This document shows, in pieces, positions 8,074 to 19,731 of a stretch of DNA of 26,824 bases. The first letter of the stretch is position 1, and every line of letters starts with the position of its first letter. The notes beneath the pieces were generated by a model. It did not search any database, was not told the origin of the DNA, and saw only the letters and a list, made by a program, of their open reading frames with translations. The stretch lies in contig CAJUQY010000041.1 in NCBI GenBank assembly GCA_910588815.1, positions 1 to 26,824 of the forward strand, in the 5' to 3' direction. Source of the DNA: an uncultured Lachnospiraceae bacterium (lineage in GTDB: Bacteria > Bacillota > Clostridia > Lachnospirales > Lachnospiraceae). Made by a program: the position numbers and the translations under genes.

Positions 8074-8707
8074 TGGGATTTGCCTCCACCTTTTCCCGCA
8101 GCCTTCTCACATGTACGTCCACAGTCCGGACATCCCCGGGATACTCATAGCCCCACACAATGTTCAAAAGCTTCTCCCGGCTGTAAACCTTTCCGGGATT
8201 GGTGAGCAAAAGTTCCAAAAGGTCGAACTCCTTGCCCGTCAGATTGAGCTCCTTCTCCCCGTTCCATACCCGGCGGCTCTCTTTATCCATGGTCAGTTCT
8301 TTCACTTTCAGGATGTTTTTCTGCTCTGCGGCTTTTGTTTTCTTCATATTCCTTCTGATGATGGCCTTAATCCTGGCCTTCACCTCCAAAATGTTAAAGG
8401 GTTTCGTAATATAATCGTCGGCGCCCATATCCAGCCCCAAAATTTTATCCATATCGTCGCTCTTTGCAGTGATCATGATGATAGGCACATCAGAAAACTC
8501 CCGTATCTGCTGGCAGACCTCAAAACCGTCAAACACAGGCAGCATCACATCGAGAAGCACCAAGTCATACTCTCCCTGCTTCACCAGATCAATGGCTTCC
8601 TGCCCGTCATAGGCGCAATCCACCTCCATGCCGTCCTGCTCCAGACTAAACCGGAGTCCCTTCACGATCAACTTCTCATCATCAACCACCAGAATCCTGT
8701 TCGCCAT
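8018..8707 (-). CDS. OmpR/PhoB-type response regulator
   Basis: A 229-residue regulator. The receiver domain (1-about 118) has the acidic pocket D9/D10, phosphoacceptor Asp53 in 'LVLLDVMLP', and a conserved Lys in 'MITAKSDD'. The winged-helix DNA-binding domain (about 130-227) has 'LTGKEFDLLELLLTNPGKVYSR' divided between helices and 'RTVDVHVRRLREK' as the recognition region. It is a transcription factor activated by the overlapping sensor kinase. It starts 28 nt after the comEA stop, with AGGG about 8 nt before the ATG. Its position between competence genes suggests co-expression with them; the target genes cannot be inferred from this window. Confidence 0.95.
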   Translation of the reverse strand: MANRILVVDDEKLIVKGLRFSLEQDGMEVDCAYDGQEAIDLVKQGEYDLVLLDVMLPVFDGFEVCQQIREFSDVPIIMITAKSDDMDKILGLDMGADDYITKPFNILEVKARIKAIIRRNMKKTKAAEQKNILKVKELTMDKESRRVWNGEKELNLTGKEFDLLELLLTNPGKVYSREKLLNIVWGYEYPGDVRTVDVHVRRLREKVEANPSDPQYVYTKWGVGYFFKG

Positions 8708-8735
8708 CCTGCTTTCCCTGCCCTTCCAATGCTGC

Positions 8736-9584
8736 TTACCTGACCGTAATTTTATCCTTCAGTTTTTCATAGGCCGCCTGTTTGATGCCGGGCACCTGCA
8801 TAATATCCTCCGGCACACCGAAGGAACCGTGCTCCTCTCGCCAGGAAATAATTGCCTCTGCTTTCGCCTCCCCGATCCCCGGCAGGCCCATAAGCACCGT
8901 CTTATCCGCATGATTCAGATCCACCAGACCGTCCGTCCTGCCATCTGTTCCGGCCGCTGCGAAGCCATCCTGTCCCGAGGTAAGACCGGCTGATCCGGAG
9001 GCATCCGGGCCTGACCCGTCCGCCGCCCGGCCTCCCGTCACGCCAAAGCTCCCGGAGGGTCCGTATAGCTCCTCCCCGGAAAGCTCAGAAAAAAACGGGA
9101 CTCGCACCTTGGCCCCGTCAAATACGGGATCCGCCAGATTCAGATAATCGGCTGCCGCCTCTCCTGCCATTCCTCCTGCCGCCTCCACGGCCTCAAACAC
9201 ACGGCTTCCCGCCGGCAACCCGTAAACCCCGGGCTCTTTCACCGCTCCGCAGACATGTACCTGGATCAGCTCCGCCGTGACAGTTTCCGATATGGCAAAC
9301 TCTGATAGGGCAGCCTCCGACATGGCAGGCTCTGACGAAACAGTTCCGGATACTGTCTCCAAGCTGCTTTCCGGACCGTCATCCGCCGCACTGCTCCCCG
9401 CCTCGCCAAACGGCGATGCCGATTCTAAGACCACAGCCTTTTCTCTGCCGCAGCCGGAGAGGCCGGCAAAACCCACGGAGCCTGCAGCTGCCAGAAAACC
9501 GGCCGCCGCCACAGCTGCGCCGCGCAGACGCACAGCCTTTCTCCCTTTTGTAATTCGATGCTTTTCTTCTTTTTTTCCGTACAT
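8736..9584 (-). CDS. comEA: ComEA-type competence DNA-binding protein
   Basis: A 282-residue protein. The N-terminus is basic, followed by a hydrophobic stretch (about 22-44) ending in 'LSGC', a plausible lipobox, so the anchor may be lipid rather than a simple transmembrane helix. A Ser/Ala/Glu-rich linker (50-105) leads to an SLBB domain (about 106-163, 'IQVHVCGAVKEPGVYGLPAG'), a Gly/Ser-rich linker, and the C-terminal double helix-hairpin-helix (219-282; 'LPGIGEAKAEAI' and 'VPGIKQAAYEKL') that binds double-stranded DNA and hands it to ComEC. The start is set by AAAGGAGG 5 nt before ATG 9584; a more upstream ATG lies near the predicted transcription start and lacks a good site. It is first in the operon ending in comEC. 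Confidence 0.93.
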   Translation of the reverse strand: MYGKKEEKHRITKGRKAVRLRGAAVAAAGFLAAAGSVGFAGLSGCGREKAVVLESASPFGEAGSSAADDGPESSLETVSGTVSSEPAMSEAALSEFAISETVTAELIQVHVCGAVKEPGVYGLPAGSRVFEAVEAAGGMAGEAAADYLNLADPVFDGAKVRVPFFSELSGEELYGPSGSFGVTGGRAADGSGPDASGSAGLTSGQDGFAAAGTDGRTDGLVDLNHADKTVLMGLPGIGEAKAEAIISWREEHGSFGVPEDIMQVPGIKQAAYEKLKDKITVR

Positions 9585-9628
9585 GACATCCTCCTTTCGG
9601 CGGATGCCCGCATTTCTCACACATCTTT

Positions 9629-9657
9629 ATTCTAACTGAAACACCCGTTATTTACAA
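9629..9657 (-). promoter_or_regulatory. Promoter of the comEA-comEC operon
   Basis: Minus-strand -35 TTGTAA (9652-9657) and -10 TAGAAT (9629-9634) are separated by 17 bp. Predicted start is near 9622, about 38 nt before the comEA ATG. The -35 begins only 5 bp beyond the stop codon of the upstream transporter gene. Confidence 0.6.
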
Positions 9658-9661
9658 GAGC

Positions 9662-10090
9662 TTACCACTTAAAAATTATGATTCCGACAATGGAAATTAC
9701 GAGGCCCAGAAGCTTGTGCCACTCAAAGGCTGCCTTCTCCATTCCAAAAAGCCCAAACAGCTCTATCACGTAAGCCACAGCCACCTGTGAAGTTACAATC
9801 AGCATAGCGGCTCTGGCCGGGCCCAGGCTCCCCATGGCTTCGATCACCGTATAAGTGATAAAGGCTCCCATAACCCCGCCGAGCAGCATATACTTGGGTT
9901 CCACCTGCCAGAATGCCAGAACCGGCTCCCGTCCCGTAAAAAGCCATGCGGCCACACAGGTTAAAAATGCGGTGAGCTGGACAAAACCGGCCGCCACCCA
10001 AACGCTGCTGGCCTTCGTCACCTCTGTGTTGAACACTCCCTGGATGCTCATAAGCGCCCCGGAAAGCAGGGCAATCAGTATTCCGAACAT
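9662..10090 (-). CDS. YdcZ/DUF606-family small DMT transporter
   Basis: A 142-residue, very hydrophobic protein with five predicted membrane segments (about 2-21, 31-51, 66-85, 91-114 and 124-142). Motifs such as 'LSGALMSIQGVFNTEVTK' and 'EAMGSLGPARAAMLIVTSQV' are typical of the DUF606/YdcZ half-size members of the drug/metabolite transporter superfamily, which probably work as dimers. The substrate is unknown. The ATG at 10090 has GGAGGG 5-6 nt upstream; in-frame sequence upstream of it is not membrane-like. It sits alone between the HD gene and the competence operon; a large inverted repeat lies about 80 bp upstream. Confidence 0.88.
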   Translation of the reverse strand: MFGILIALLSGALMSIQGVFNTEVTKASSVWVAAGFVQLTAFLTCVAAWLFTGREPVLAFWQVEPKYMLLGGVMGAFITYTVIEAMGSLGPARAAMLIVTSQVAVAYVIELFGLFGMEKAAFEWHKLLGLVISIVGIIIFKW

Positions 10091-10165
10091 AAAAATCCCT
10101 CCATTCGGAGATAGTGTAACCAAAAACACGGATAATCATGTGCGGCCCCCGCTTAAATAGTGAAA

Positions 10166-10203
10166 CTGCCGTCGACAGCAAAATCATTTGTTGTCGACGA
10201 CAG
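10166..10203. repeat. Large imperfect inverted repeat between the HD and YdcZ genes
   Basis: Arms of 16 nt (10166-10181 and 10188-10203; core TGCCGTCGACAGCAA facing TTGTTGTCGACGACA) pair with one mismatch and one G-T, around a 6-nt loop. It lies just after the HD gene stop and upstream of the YdcZ gene. It lacks a clean T-run on either strand, so it could be a poor terminator for the HD gene or an operator for the transporter gene. Confidence 0.45.
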
Positions 10204-10223
10204 CCCTTCCGAGGAATGCGTTC

Positions 10224-10808
10224 TCACATACGTTCCATCTCTGCATTGACCCTGTCTTCACAGGAACGCATGGCGAGAATTGTCTTCTCCATCAATTCTT
10301 CCAGCGTCCATCCAAGCATCTCTGCCCCGTCCCGGATCACCTCCCGGGAGCAGCCCGCCGCAAAGCGCTTGTCCTTAAACTTCTTCTTTAGACTGGATAC
10401 CTCCATGTCCATGACACTTTTTGAGGGACGCATCCTGGCCGCCGCCCCGACAAGCCCCGTCAGTTCGTCCGTGGCAAACAACACCTTCTCCATCTCATGT
10501 TCCGGCTTCACATCCGTCACCAAACCGTAACCATGGCTGCATACCGCGCGAATCAGCTCTTCCTCCGCACCGCCCTCTTTTAATAGCTGCGGAGCCTTTT
10601 TACAGTGTTCCTCCGGATAGAGTTCAAAATCAATGTCATGGAGCAGCCCCACAATCCCCCAGAACTCCTCTTCGTCCCCATAGCCAAGTTCCCTCGCATA
10701 GTAGCGCATCACGCCTTCTACCGTCAGTCCGTGAAGGAGATGAAATGTCTCCTTATTATATTTCCTTAAAAGTGCAAACGCTTCATCTCTGGTCAGTACA
10801 GTCTTCAT
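10224..10808 (-). CDS. HD-domain phosphohydrolase-like protein
   Basis: A 194-residue soluble protein with an HD-superfamily pattern: His23/His26 in 'HLLHGLTVEGVM', the His57-Asp58 doublet in 'GLLHDIDFELYP', and later candidate metal ligands His68 and His92 ('AVCSHGYG'). HD proteins are metal-dependent phosphohydrolases, often on nucleotides; the substrate here is unknown. Proteins of this type are often annotated only as 'HDIG domain' or 'HAD family hydrolase-associated'. GGGAGG lies 12 nt before the ATG. It follows rpoC in the same direction with about 155 bp between, containing a hairpin, so it may be expressed by read-through from rpoBC; no separate promoter was seen. Confidence 0.85.
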   Translation of the reverse strand: MKTVLTRDEAFALLRKYNKETFHLLHGLTVEGVMRYYARELGYGDEEEFWGIVGLLHDIDFELYPEEHCKKAPQLLKEGGAEEELIRAVCSHGYGLVTDVKPEHEMEKVLFATDELTGLVGAAARMRPSKSVMDMEVSSLKKKFKDKRFAAGCSREVIRDGAEMLGWTLEELMEKTILAMRSCEDRVNAEMERM

Positions 10809-10847
10809 CTCTTTTTCTATCCTCCCTTAAAATCAGGTATCTAACCC

Positions 10848-10880
10848 CAAAAGCCCACAGGTTTTTCCTGCAGGCTTTTG
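10848..10880 (-). terminator. Probable terminator after rpoC
   Basis: A hairpin of 14-nt arms (10848-10861 and 10867-10880) with two central mismatches and a 5-nt loop. The minus-strand 3' arm ends in CTTTTG, giving only a short T-run, so termination is probably partial. Its near-symmetric A/T ends would also allow some termination on the plus strand. Confidence 0.5.
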
Positions 10881-10965
10881 CATATGCGCACGGATGCATA
10901 ATGAAATCGGCCGCATCGCGACATACCCCCGACGCGGCGGGCAGGAACCTTCCTCTGCCCGATTC

Positions 10966-13900
10966 CTATTCTTCTACCGGAATCTCCTCGGCATCTGCTT
11001 CTGCCTCTTCCTCGGAATATTCAATAATCTCTTCCTCCAAAAGAGCATCTGTCTCCGCGGCATCATAGTCGACCTCCTCATCCTCCGCCGCAGAATCAAA
11101 GGCCTCTGCAAAATCCGCCTCTTCTTCCAATTCTTCCTCGAAATCCTCGGAAAGAATGAGTTCGTCGTCCTCTCCCATATCCGTATTGAGCTGCACGGAA
11201 CGGTAACGCTTCATGCCGGTTCCCGCAGGAATCAACTGGCCGATCAGGACATTCTCCTTCAGGCCGATTAACGGATCGATTTTTCCGTTGATGGCCGCCT
11301 CCGTCAGCACCTTCGTAGTTTCCTGGAAGGAAGCCGCGGACAGGAAGGAGTTCGTCGCCAGGGAAGCCTTGGTGATACCGAGCAGGATTTGCTTTCCTTC
11401 CGCCGGCTGTTTGCCCTCGGCCGCCAGCGCCTCATTCATATCGTCAAAATCCAGCACCTCCATGGAAGTTCCCGGAAGTACATCGCTGTCTCCGCTGCTC
11501 TCCACACGGATCTTCTTTAGCATTTGCCGGACAATCACTTCCACGTGCTTATCATTGATCTCCACGCCCTGCAGGCGGTACACTCTCTGGACTTCCTGAA
11601 TCATATAATCCTGTACAGCCCGGACACCCTTGATCTTTAAGAGATCATGAGGATTCACGCTGCCCTCTGTCAGCTCGTCGCCGGTCTCCAACTCCTGTCC
11701 GTCCTGAACCTTGATTCTGGAACCGTAGGGGATCAGATAGGTCTTGGAATTTCCGGTTTCATTGTCTGTCACGATAATCTCACGCTTCTTCTTGGTATCC
11801 TTAATGGCAACCGTGCCGCCAAACTCTGCGATAATGGCAAGGCCCTTGGGCTTTCTCGCTTCAAAAAGCTCCTCCACACGGGGAAGACCCTGTGTGATAT
11901 CGTTTCCGGCCACGCCGCCGGTATGGAAGGTTCTCATGGTAAGCTGCGTACCGGGCTCGCCGATGGACTGGGCCGCGATGATTCCCACTGCCTCGCCCAC
12001 CTGTACCGGCCGTCCCGTCGCCATATTCGCCCCGTAACATTTCGCGCAGACGCCTAAATGTGACTTACAGGTCAAAATGGTGCGGATCTTCGCGGAATTC
12101 CGGCCCTGCTTTTCCAATGCCTTCACAACTGCCCCTACGATCTTCGGCGTACACATGTGATTTTCTTCTATGATGACCTCTCCCGTATCCGGATCGATCA
12201 CCGTCTCCGCAATATACCTTCCGATCAATCTCTCCTCCAGGCTTTCAATGACTTCACGGCCATCTTTGAAAGCCCGGATCTCCATATAGGGAATCGCCTT
12301 CCCCTCACAGCAATCCTCGTCGCGGATAATCAGATCCTGGGACACGTCCACCAGACGTCTGGTCAGATAGCCGGAGTCCGCCGTACGGAGAGCCGTATCA
12401 GACAAGCCCTTTCTTGCGCCGTGTGCAGAGATAAAATACTCCAGGACATCCAGCCCCTCACGGAAATTGGACTTGATAGGAAGCTCGATGGTACGTCCCG
12501 TTGTATCGGCCATCAGGCCGCGCATACCGGCAAGCTGTTTGATCTGCTTGTCGGAGCCACGGGCGCCGGAGTCCGCCATCATATAAATATTATTGTATTT
12601 ATCCAAACCGGAAAGCAGATCGTGGGTCAAAATATCATCCGTATTCTTCCAGGTCTCGATCACTTCCTTGTAGCGCTCTTCCTCCGTAATCAGGCCTCTG
12701 CGGAAATTTTTCGCAATCCTGTCCACCGTCGACTGGGCATCCGCAATCAGCTGCTTCTTCGTGGCCGGCACCGTCATATCGGAAATAGATACCGTCATAG
12801 CCGCCCTGGTGGAATATTTATATCCCATGGACTTGATGGCGTCTAAGGTCTCCGCCGTCTTAATGGGGCCGTGATTATTGATAACCCGCTCCAAAATCTG
12901 CTTTAAGCCTTTCTTTCCCACATGGAAATCAATTTCCAGGCTCAATTCATTCTCCGGGACGCTTCTGTCCACAAACCCCAAATCCTGGGGAATAATCTCA
13001 TTAAAGAGGAAACGTCCTACCGTGGATTCCACAATCCCTCTCTTTACAGTTCCGTCCGCAAGCTTCTTCTCCATCCGGACCCTCACTCTGGAATGAAGGG
13101 TAACCGCCTTATTCTCATAGGCAAGGATCGCCTCATTGACATTCTTAAAGGTCATCCCTTCCCCCACGGAGCCAGGGCGTTCCTGAGTCAGATAATAGAT
13201 TCCAAGAACCATGTCCTGAGAAGGAACAGCTACCGGACCGCCGTCGGAAGGCTTCAGGAGGTTGTTGGGAGAAAGCAGCATAAAACGGCACTCTGCCTGG
13301 GCCTCCACAGAAAGAGGCAGATGGACTGCCATCTGGTCTCCGTCAAAGTCGGCGTTGAAGGCCGTACACACCAGAGGGTGCAGCTTGATCGCCTTGCCCT
13401 CCACCAGGATCGGCTCAAATGCCTGAATCCCCAGCCTGTGGAGCGTGGGGGCACGGTTCAACATGACCGGGTGCTCCTTGATTACTTCCTCCAAGACATC
13501 CCAGACCTCCGGCTGAAGCCGCTCCACCATCTTCTTGGCGCTCTTGATGTTGTGGGTCTTTCCGTTGGCCACCAGTTCTTTCATAACGAAGGGCTTGAAC
13601 AGCTCAATGGCCATCTCCTTCGGCAGGCCGCACTGATAAATCTTAAGCTCCGGTCCCACCACAATAACGGAACGGCCGGAATAATCCACACGTTTTCCCA
13701 GAAGGTTCTGGCGGAACCGCCCCTGTTTGCCCTTGAGCATATCTGACAGCGATTTAAGAGGCCGGTTTCCGGGCCCCGTCACCGGGCGTCCCCTTCTCCC
13801 GTTGTCGATCAGGGCATCCACGGCCTCCTGGAGCATACGCTTTTCATTGCGGACAATGATATCCGGCGCGCCCAGCTCCAGGAGTCTGGCAAGACGGTTA

Positions 13901-14715
13901 TTCCGGTTGATGATCCTTCTGTACAAGTCGTTCAGGTCGGACGTGGCAAAGCGTCCGCCGTCCAGCTGGACCATGGGCCGCAGATCCGGCGGAATCACCG
14001 GGATCACGTCCATAATCATCCATTCCGGCTTGTTGCCGGAAGCCCGGAAAGCCTCGACCACCTCCAGGCGCTTGATGATCCTGGCCCGTTTCTGGCCGCT
14101 GGATTCCTTAAGCCCCTTCCGAAGCTCCGCCGAATCCTTCTCCAGGTCGATGGCCCGAAGGAGCTCCTGGATCGCCTCGGCCCCCATGCCGGCCCGGAAA
14201 GCATTGCCCCACTTGTCATAGGCCTCCCTGAATTCCTTTTCCGACAGAACCTGCTTATACTGCAGATCTGTATTTCCCTTATCCAAAACGATATAAGATG
14301 CAAAGTAAAGCACCTTTTCCAGGGTCCTCGGCGACAGATCCAGAATAAGTCCCATCCGGCTGGGGATTCCCTTGAAATACCAGATATGGGATACGGGGGC
14401 CGCCAGAGCAATATGGCCCATCCGCTCTCTCCGCACGCTGGATTTGGTCACCTCCACGCCGCACCGGTCGCAGATGACACCCTTATATCGGATCTTCTTA
14501 TATTTTCCGCAATGGCACTCCCAGTCCTTGCTGGGCCCGAAAATACGTTCGCAGAACAATCCGTCCTTTTCCGGCTTTAATGTCCTGTAATTGATGGTTT
14601 CAGGCTTCTTCACCTCACCCTTTGACCACTCCAGAATTTTATCCGGAGAGGCCAGGCCGATCTTGATCGCATCGAACGAAAGCGGCTGATATGTTTCATT
14701 GGTTGTTTCAGGCAT
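10966..14715 (-). CDS. rpoC: RNA polymerase beta' subunit
   Basis: A full-length 1249-residue beta' subunit. The N-terminal zinc site is C67, C69, C82, C85 ('ECHCG', 'CDRCG'). The catalytic magnesium site is 'NADFDGDQM' (454-462; Asp456, 458 and 460). The second zinc region includes 'CKSHLGVCAKC'. The bridge/trigger region includes 'QSIGEPGTQLTMRTFHTGG'. It joins RpoB, RpoA and sigma to transcribe all genes. The last roughly 65 residues are extremely acidic ('FEEELEEEADFAEAFD' and onward), longer than in Bacillus. AAGGGAG lies 8 nt before the ATG; rpoB ends 44 bp upstream, so the pair is one operon. The usual downstream rpsL-rpsG-fusA genes are absent here. Confidence 0.99.
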   Translation of the reverse strand: MPETTNETYQPLSFDAIKIGLASPDKILEWSKGEVKKPETINYRTLKPEKDGLFCERIFGPSKDWECHCGKYKKIRYKGVICDRCGVEVTKSSVRRERMGHIALAAPVSHIWYFKGIPSRMGLILDLSPRTLEKVLYFASYIVLDKGNTDLQYKQVLSEKEFREAYDKWGNAFRAGMGAEAIQELLRAIDLEKDSAELRKGLKESSGQKRARIIKRLEVVEAFRASGNKPEWMIMDVIPVIPPDLRPMVQLDGGRFATSDLNDLYRRIINRNNRLARLLELGAPDIIVRNEKRMLQEAVDALIDNGRRGRPVTGPGNRPLKSLSDMLKGKQGRFRQNLLGKRVDYSGRSVIVVGPELKIYQCGLPKEMAIELFKPFVMKELVANGKTHNIKSAKKMVERLQPEVWDVLEEVIKEHPVMLNRAPTLHRLGIQAFEPILVEGKAIKLHPLVCTAFNADFDGDQMAVHLPLSVEAQAECRFMLLSPNNLLKPSDGGPVAVPSQDMVLGIYYLTQERPGSVGEGMTFKNVNEAILAYENKAVTLHSRVRVRMEKKLADGTVKRGIVESTVGRFLFNEIIPQDLGFVDRSVPENELSLEIDFHVGKKGLKQILERVINNHGPIKTAETLDAIKSMGYKYSTRAAMTVSISDMTVPATKKQLIADAQSTVDRIAKNFRRGLITEEERYKEVIETWKNTDDILTHDLLSGLDKYNNIYMMADSGARGSDKQIKQLAGMRGLMADTTGRTIELPIKSNFREGLDVLEYFISAHGARKGLSDTALRTADSGYLTRRLVDVSQDLIIRDEDCCEGKAIPYMEIRAFKDGREVIESLEERLIGRYIAETVIDPDTGEVIIEENHMCTPKIVGAVVKALEKQGRNSAKIRTILTCKSHLGVCAKCYGANMATGRPVQVGEAVGIIAAQSIGEPGTQLTMRTFHTGGVAGNDITQGLPRVEELFEARKPKGLAIIAEFGGTVAIKDTKKKREIIVTDNETGNSKTYLIPYGSRIKVQDGQELETGDELTEGSVNPHDLLKIKGVRAVQDYMIQEVQRVYRLQGVEINDKHVEVIVRQMLKKIRVESSGDSDVLPGTSMEVLDFDDMNEALAAEGKQPAEGKQILLGITKASLATNSFLSAASFQETTKVLTEAAINGKIDPLIGLKENVLIGQLIPAGTGMKRYRSVQLNTDMGEDDELILSEDFEEELEEEADFAEAFDSAAEDEEVDYDAAETDALLEEEIIEYSEEEAEADAEEIPVEE

Positions 14716-14759
14716 GAGTGATTCTCCCTTCTATCAATATCCATGTCCCAGGTTCTGCT

Positions 14760-18617
<3,858 letters not shown>

Positions 18618-18624
18618 TGACCGT

Positions 18625-18720
18625 TCACCCCTGTTTTCTTTCTAAGCCTTCATGCGCCCCGGACAGACATATCGCCAGCCATAAAAGTTTTGCGGGCGCA
18701 CTTGGCATGCCTGAATGCAC
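18625..18720 (-). CDS. Possible 31-residue leader peptide upstream of rpoB
   Basis: A GTG (18718-18720) stands 4 nt after a strong AAAGGAGG and opens a 31-codon frame ending in TGA (18625-18627), 7 nt before the rpoB ATG. The ribosome site lies inside a compact hairpin (18722-18740; CTGCC/GGCAG arms extended by two more pairs), so its translation could be controlled by folding. The peptide (VHSGMPSAPAKLLWLAI at the start) resembles no family I know. This may be chance. Confidence 0.25.
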   Translation of the reverse strand: MHSGMPSAPAKLLWLAICLSGAHEGLERKQG

Positions 18721-18721
18721 G

Positions 18722-18884
18722 CTGCCTCCTTTGGCGGCAGGCTTTCATAGTAATCAACTGCAAGCCATCTGTATGTCATCATGGCAATCCCGGCAGATCC
18801 CAAATCGGGCAGAGAAGATTTCTCTTCCCCTGCTCGCCCCGCAGCCCGTCCGCAACTTTAGCGGCATATTTCCTCTGCACGGGC
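18722..18884 (-). promoter_or_regulatory. Structured 5' leader of rpoBC
   Basis: Between the promoter and rpoB at least three stem-loops can form. One pairs 18844-18853 with 18861-18864 and 18879-18884 (GCCCGT/ACGGGC stacked on CCGC/GCGG). A second at 18809-18833 has about 11 pairs, with a bulge, closed by a GAAA tetraloop on the minus-strand RNA. A third at 18722-18740 hides a Shine-Dalgarno sequence. No T-run follows any of them, so this is not a plain terminator; attenuation or translational control of rpoB is an inference. The rest of the 515-bp gap holds only the two divergent promoters. Confidence 0.45.
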
Positions 18885-18948
18885 CTGCGTATAAAAACGT
18901 ACATCCATCGGAGATTTGGGCACATGAAACCACAATAGCGTACATTAC

Positions 18949-18977
18949 ATCTTACCACCTAGAAGTCAAGCTGTCAA
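18949..18977 (-). promoter_or_regulatory. rpoB: Promoter of rpoB-rpoC
   Basis: Perfect -35 TTGACA (18972-18977) and -10 TAAGAT (18949-18954), spaced 17 bp, on the minus strand. Predicted start is near 18942, giving a leader of about 325 nt. The -35 is preceded by an A/T-rich stretch (18978-19010) that could act as an UP element. Confidence 0.7.
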
Positions 18978-19040
18978 TTCATTTTTTTCTTATAATTTCC
19001 ATTTTTTACATGTTTTATGCATTTTCCCTTTCTGATCTGC

Positions 19041-19069
19041 TTGCAACTTATTCAGAATAATGATATAAT
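19041..19069 (+). promoter_or_regulatory. Promoter of the divergent membrane-protein gene
   Basis: -35 TTGCAA (19041-19046) and perfect -10 TATAAT (19064-19069) with 17-bp spacing. The 9-mer ATTCAGAAT occurs directly repeated at 19050-19058 and 19068-19076, flanking the -10, and may be an operator. Predicted start is near 19076. Confidence 0.65.
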
Positions 19070-19131
19070 TCAGAATGCCCGTTTGGTTATGTATTGCCTA
19101 CGTGTGAAAAAATTTCAGGAGGTACTCCCCG

Positions 19132-19620
19132 ATGCCTTTATGGTTGACAATTGTACTTATCATTCTGGCGGTTCTGGTTGCCATTCTGGCCGGCCTGTAT
19201 TTCTTAGGAACAAAGATGCAGAAAAAGCAGGCCCAGCAGCAGTCCATGATGGAGGCCATGGCGCAGACCGTATCCATGCTGGTCATAGATAAAAAGCGTC
19301 TGAAGCTTAAGGACGCCGGACTTCCCAAGATGGTATATGAACAGACGCCGAAATATCTGCGGAGAGCCAAAGTTCCCATCGTGAAGGCTAAGATCGGCCC
19401 GAAGATCATGACCATGATGTGTGACGAAAAGGCCTTCGCCGTCCTCCCCGTGAAGCAGGAGGCCAAGGTGGTTGTCAGTGGCATCTATATCACTGCCGTG
19501 AAGAGTGTCCGCGGCGGAGCAATCACCCCTCCGCCGAAAAAGAAAAAACGTTTTGGACGAAAAAAAGGCAGTGAAAACGATACGAAAAACAGCGGCGGAA
19601 AAAATCAGAAAAACAAATAG
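19132..19620 (+). CDS. Single-pass membrane protein of unknown function
   Basis: A 162-residue protein. One N-terminal membrane anchor (about 4-26) is followed by a Gln/Met-rich short coil (28-48, 'KMQKKQAQQQSMMEAMAQ'). A compact conserved-looking domain (about 49-127) contains 'VPIVKAKIGPKIMTMMCDEK' and ends in beta-like segments 'AKVVVSGIYITAVKSVRGG'. A Lys/Arg/Pro-rich tail (133-162) closes it. The anchor is probably type I/III with the basic domain in the cytoplasm, where the tail could bind nucleic acid or phospholipid. AGGAGG lies 9 nt before the ATG, it has a strong promoter of its own, and a terminator follows. I do not recognise the family; its position back-to-back with rpoBC suggests constitutive expression. 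Confidence 0.8.
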   Translation: MPLWLTIVLIILAVLVAILAGLYFLGTKMQKKQAQQQSMMEAMAQTVSMLVIDKKRLKLKDAGLPKMVYEQTPKYLRRAKVPIVKAKIGPKIMTMMCDEKAFAVLPVKQEAKVVVSGIYITAVKSVRGGAITPPPKKKKRFGRKKGSENDTKNSGGKNQKNK

Positions 19621-19700
19621 AAAACAGGTTAAGTCAGGAAAACGCGCAAAAAGCTTAGTCTTACACGCCTGTTTTCCAGAGGCCTGTTCCATCGAAACGG

Positions 19701-19731
19701 GGGCCTGCCGACTATCGGCAGGCCCTTCTTT
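19701..19731. terminator. Terminator between the convergent membrane-protein gene and glpK
   Basis: A perfect 11-bp GC-rich stem (GGGCCTGCCGA at 19701-19711 and its complement at 19715-19725) with a 3-nt loop. TTCTTT follows on the plus strand, so it is best as the terminator of the plus-strand gene. On the minus strand it begins just after the glpK stop but lacks a T-run. Confidence 0.75.

Noticed and set aside
7919..8743. 274-codon plus-strand frame across the kinase and regulator genes
   Set aside because: Antisense to two well-supported genes, composition rich in His/Leu/Gln without any recognisable fold.
10938..10961. Hairpin CGGGCAGG/CCTCTGCCCG immediately after the rpoC stop as a terminator
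   Set aside because: No T-run follows on the minus strand; the hairpin at 10848-10880 is a better candidate.
12922..13746. 274-codon plus-strand frame inside rpoC
   Set aside because: It lies fully antisense to an unquestionable rpoC, has no ribosome site or domain, and such long shadow frames are expected in GC-rich codon usage.
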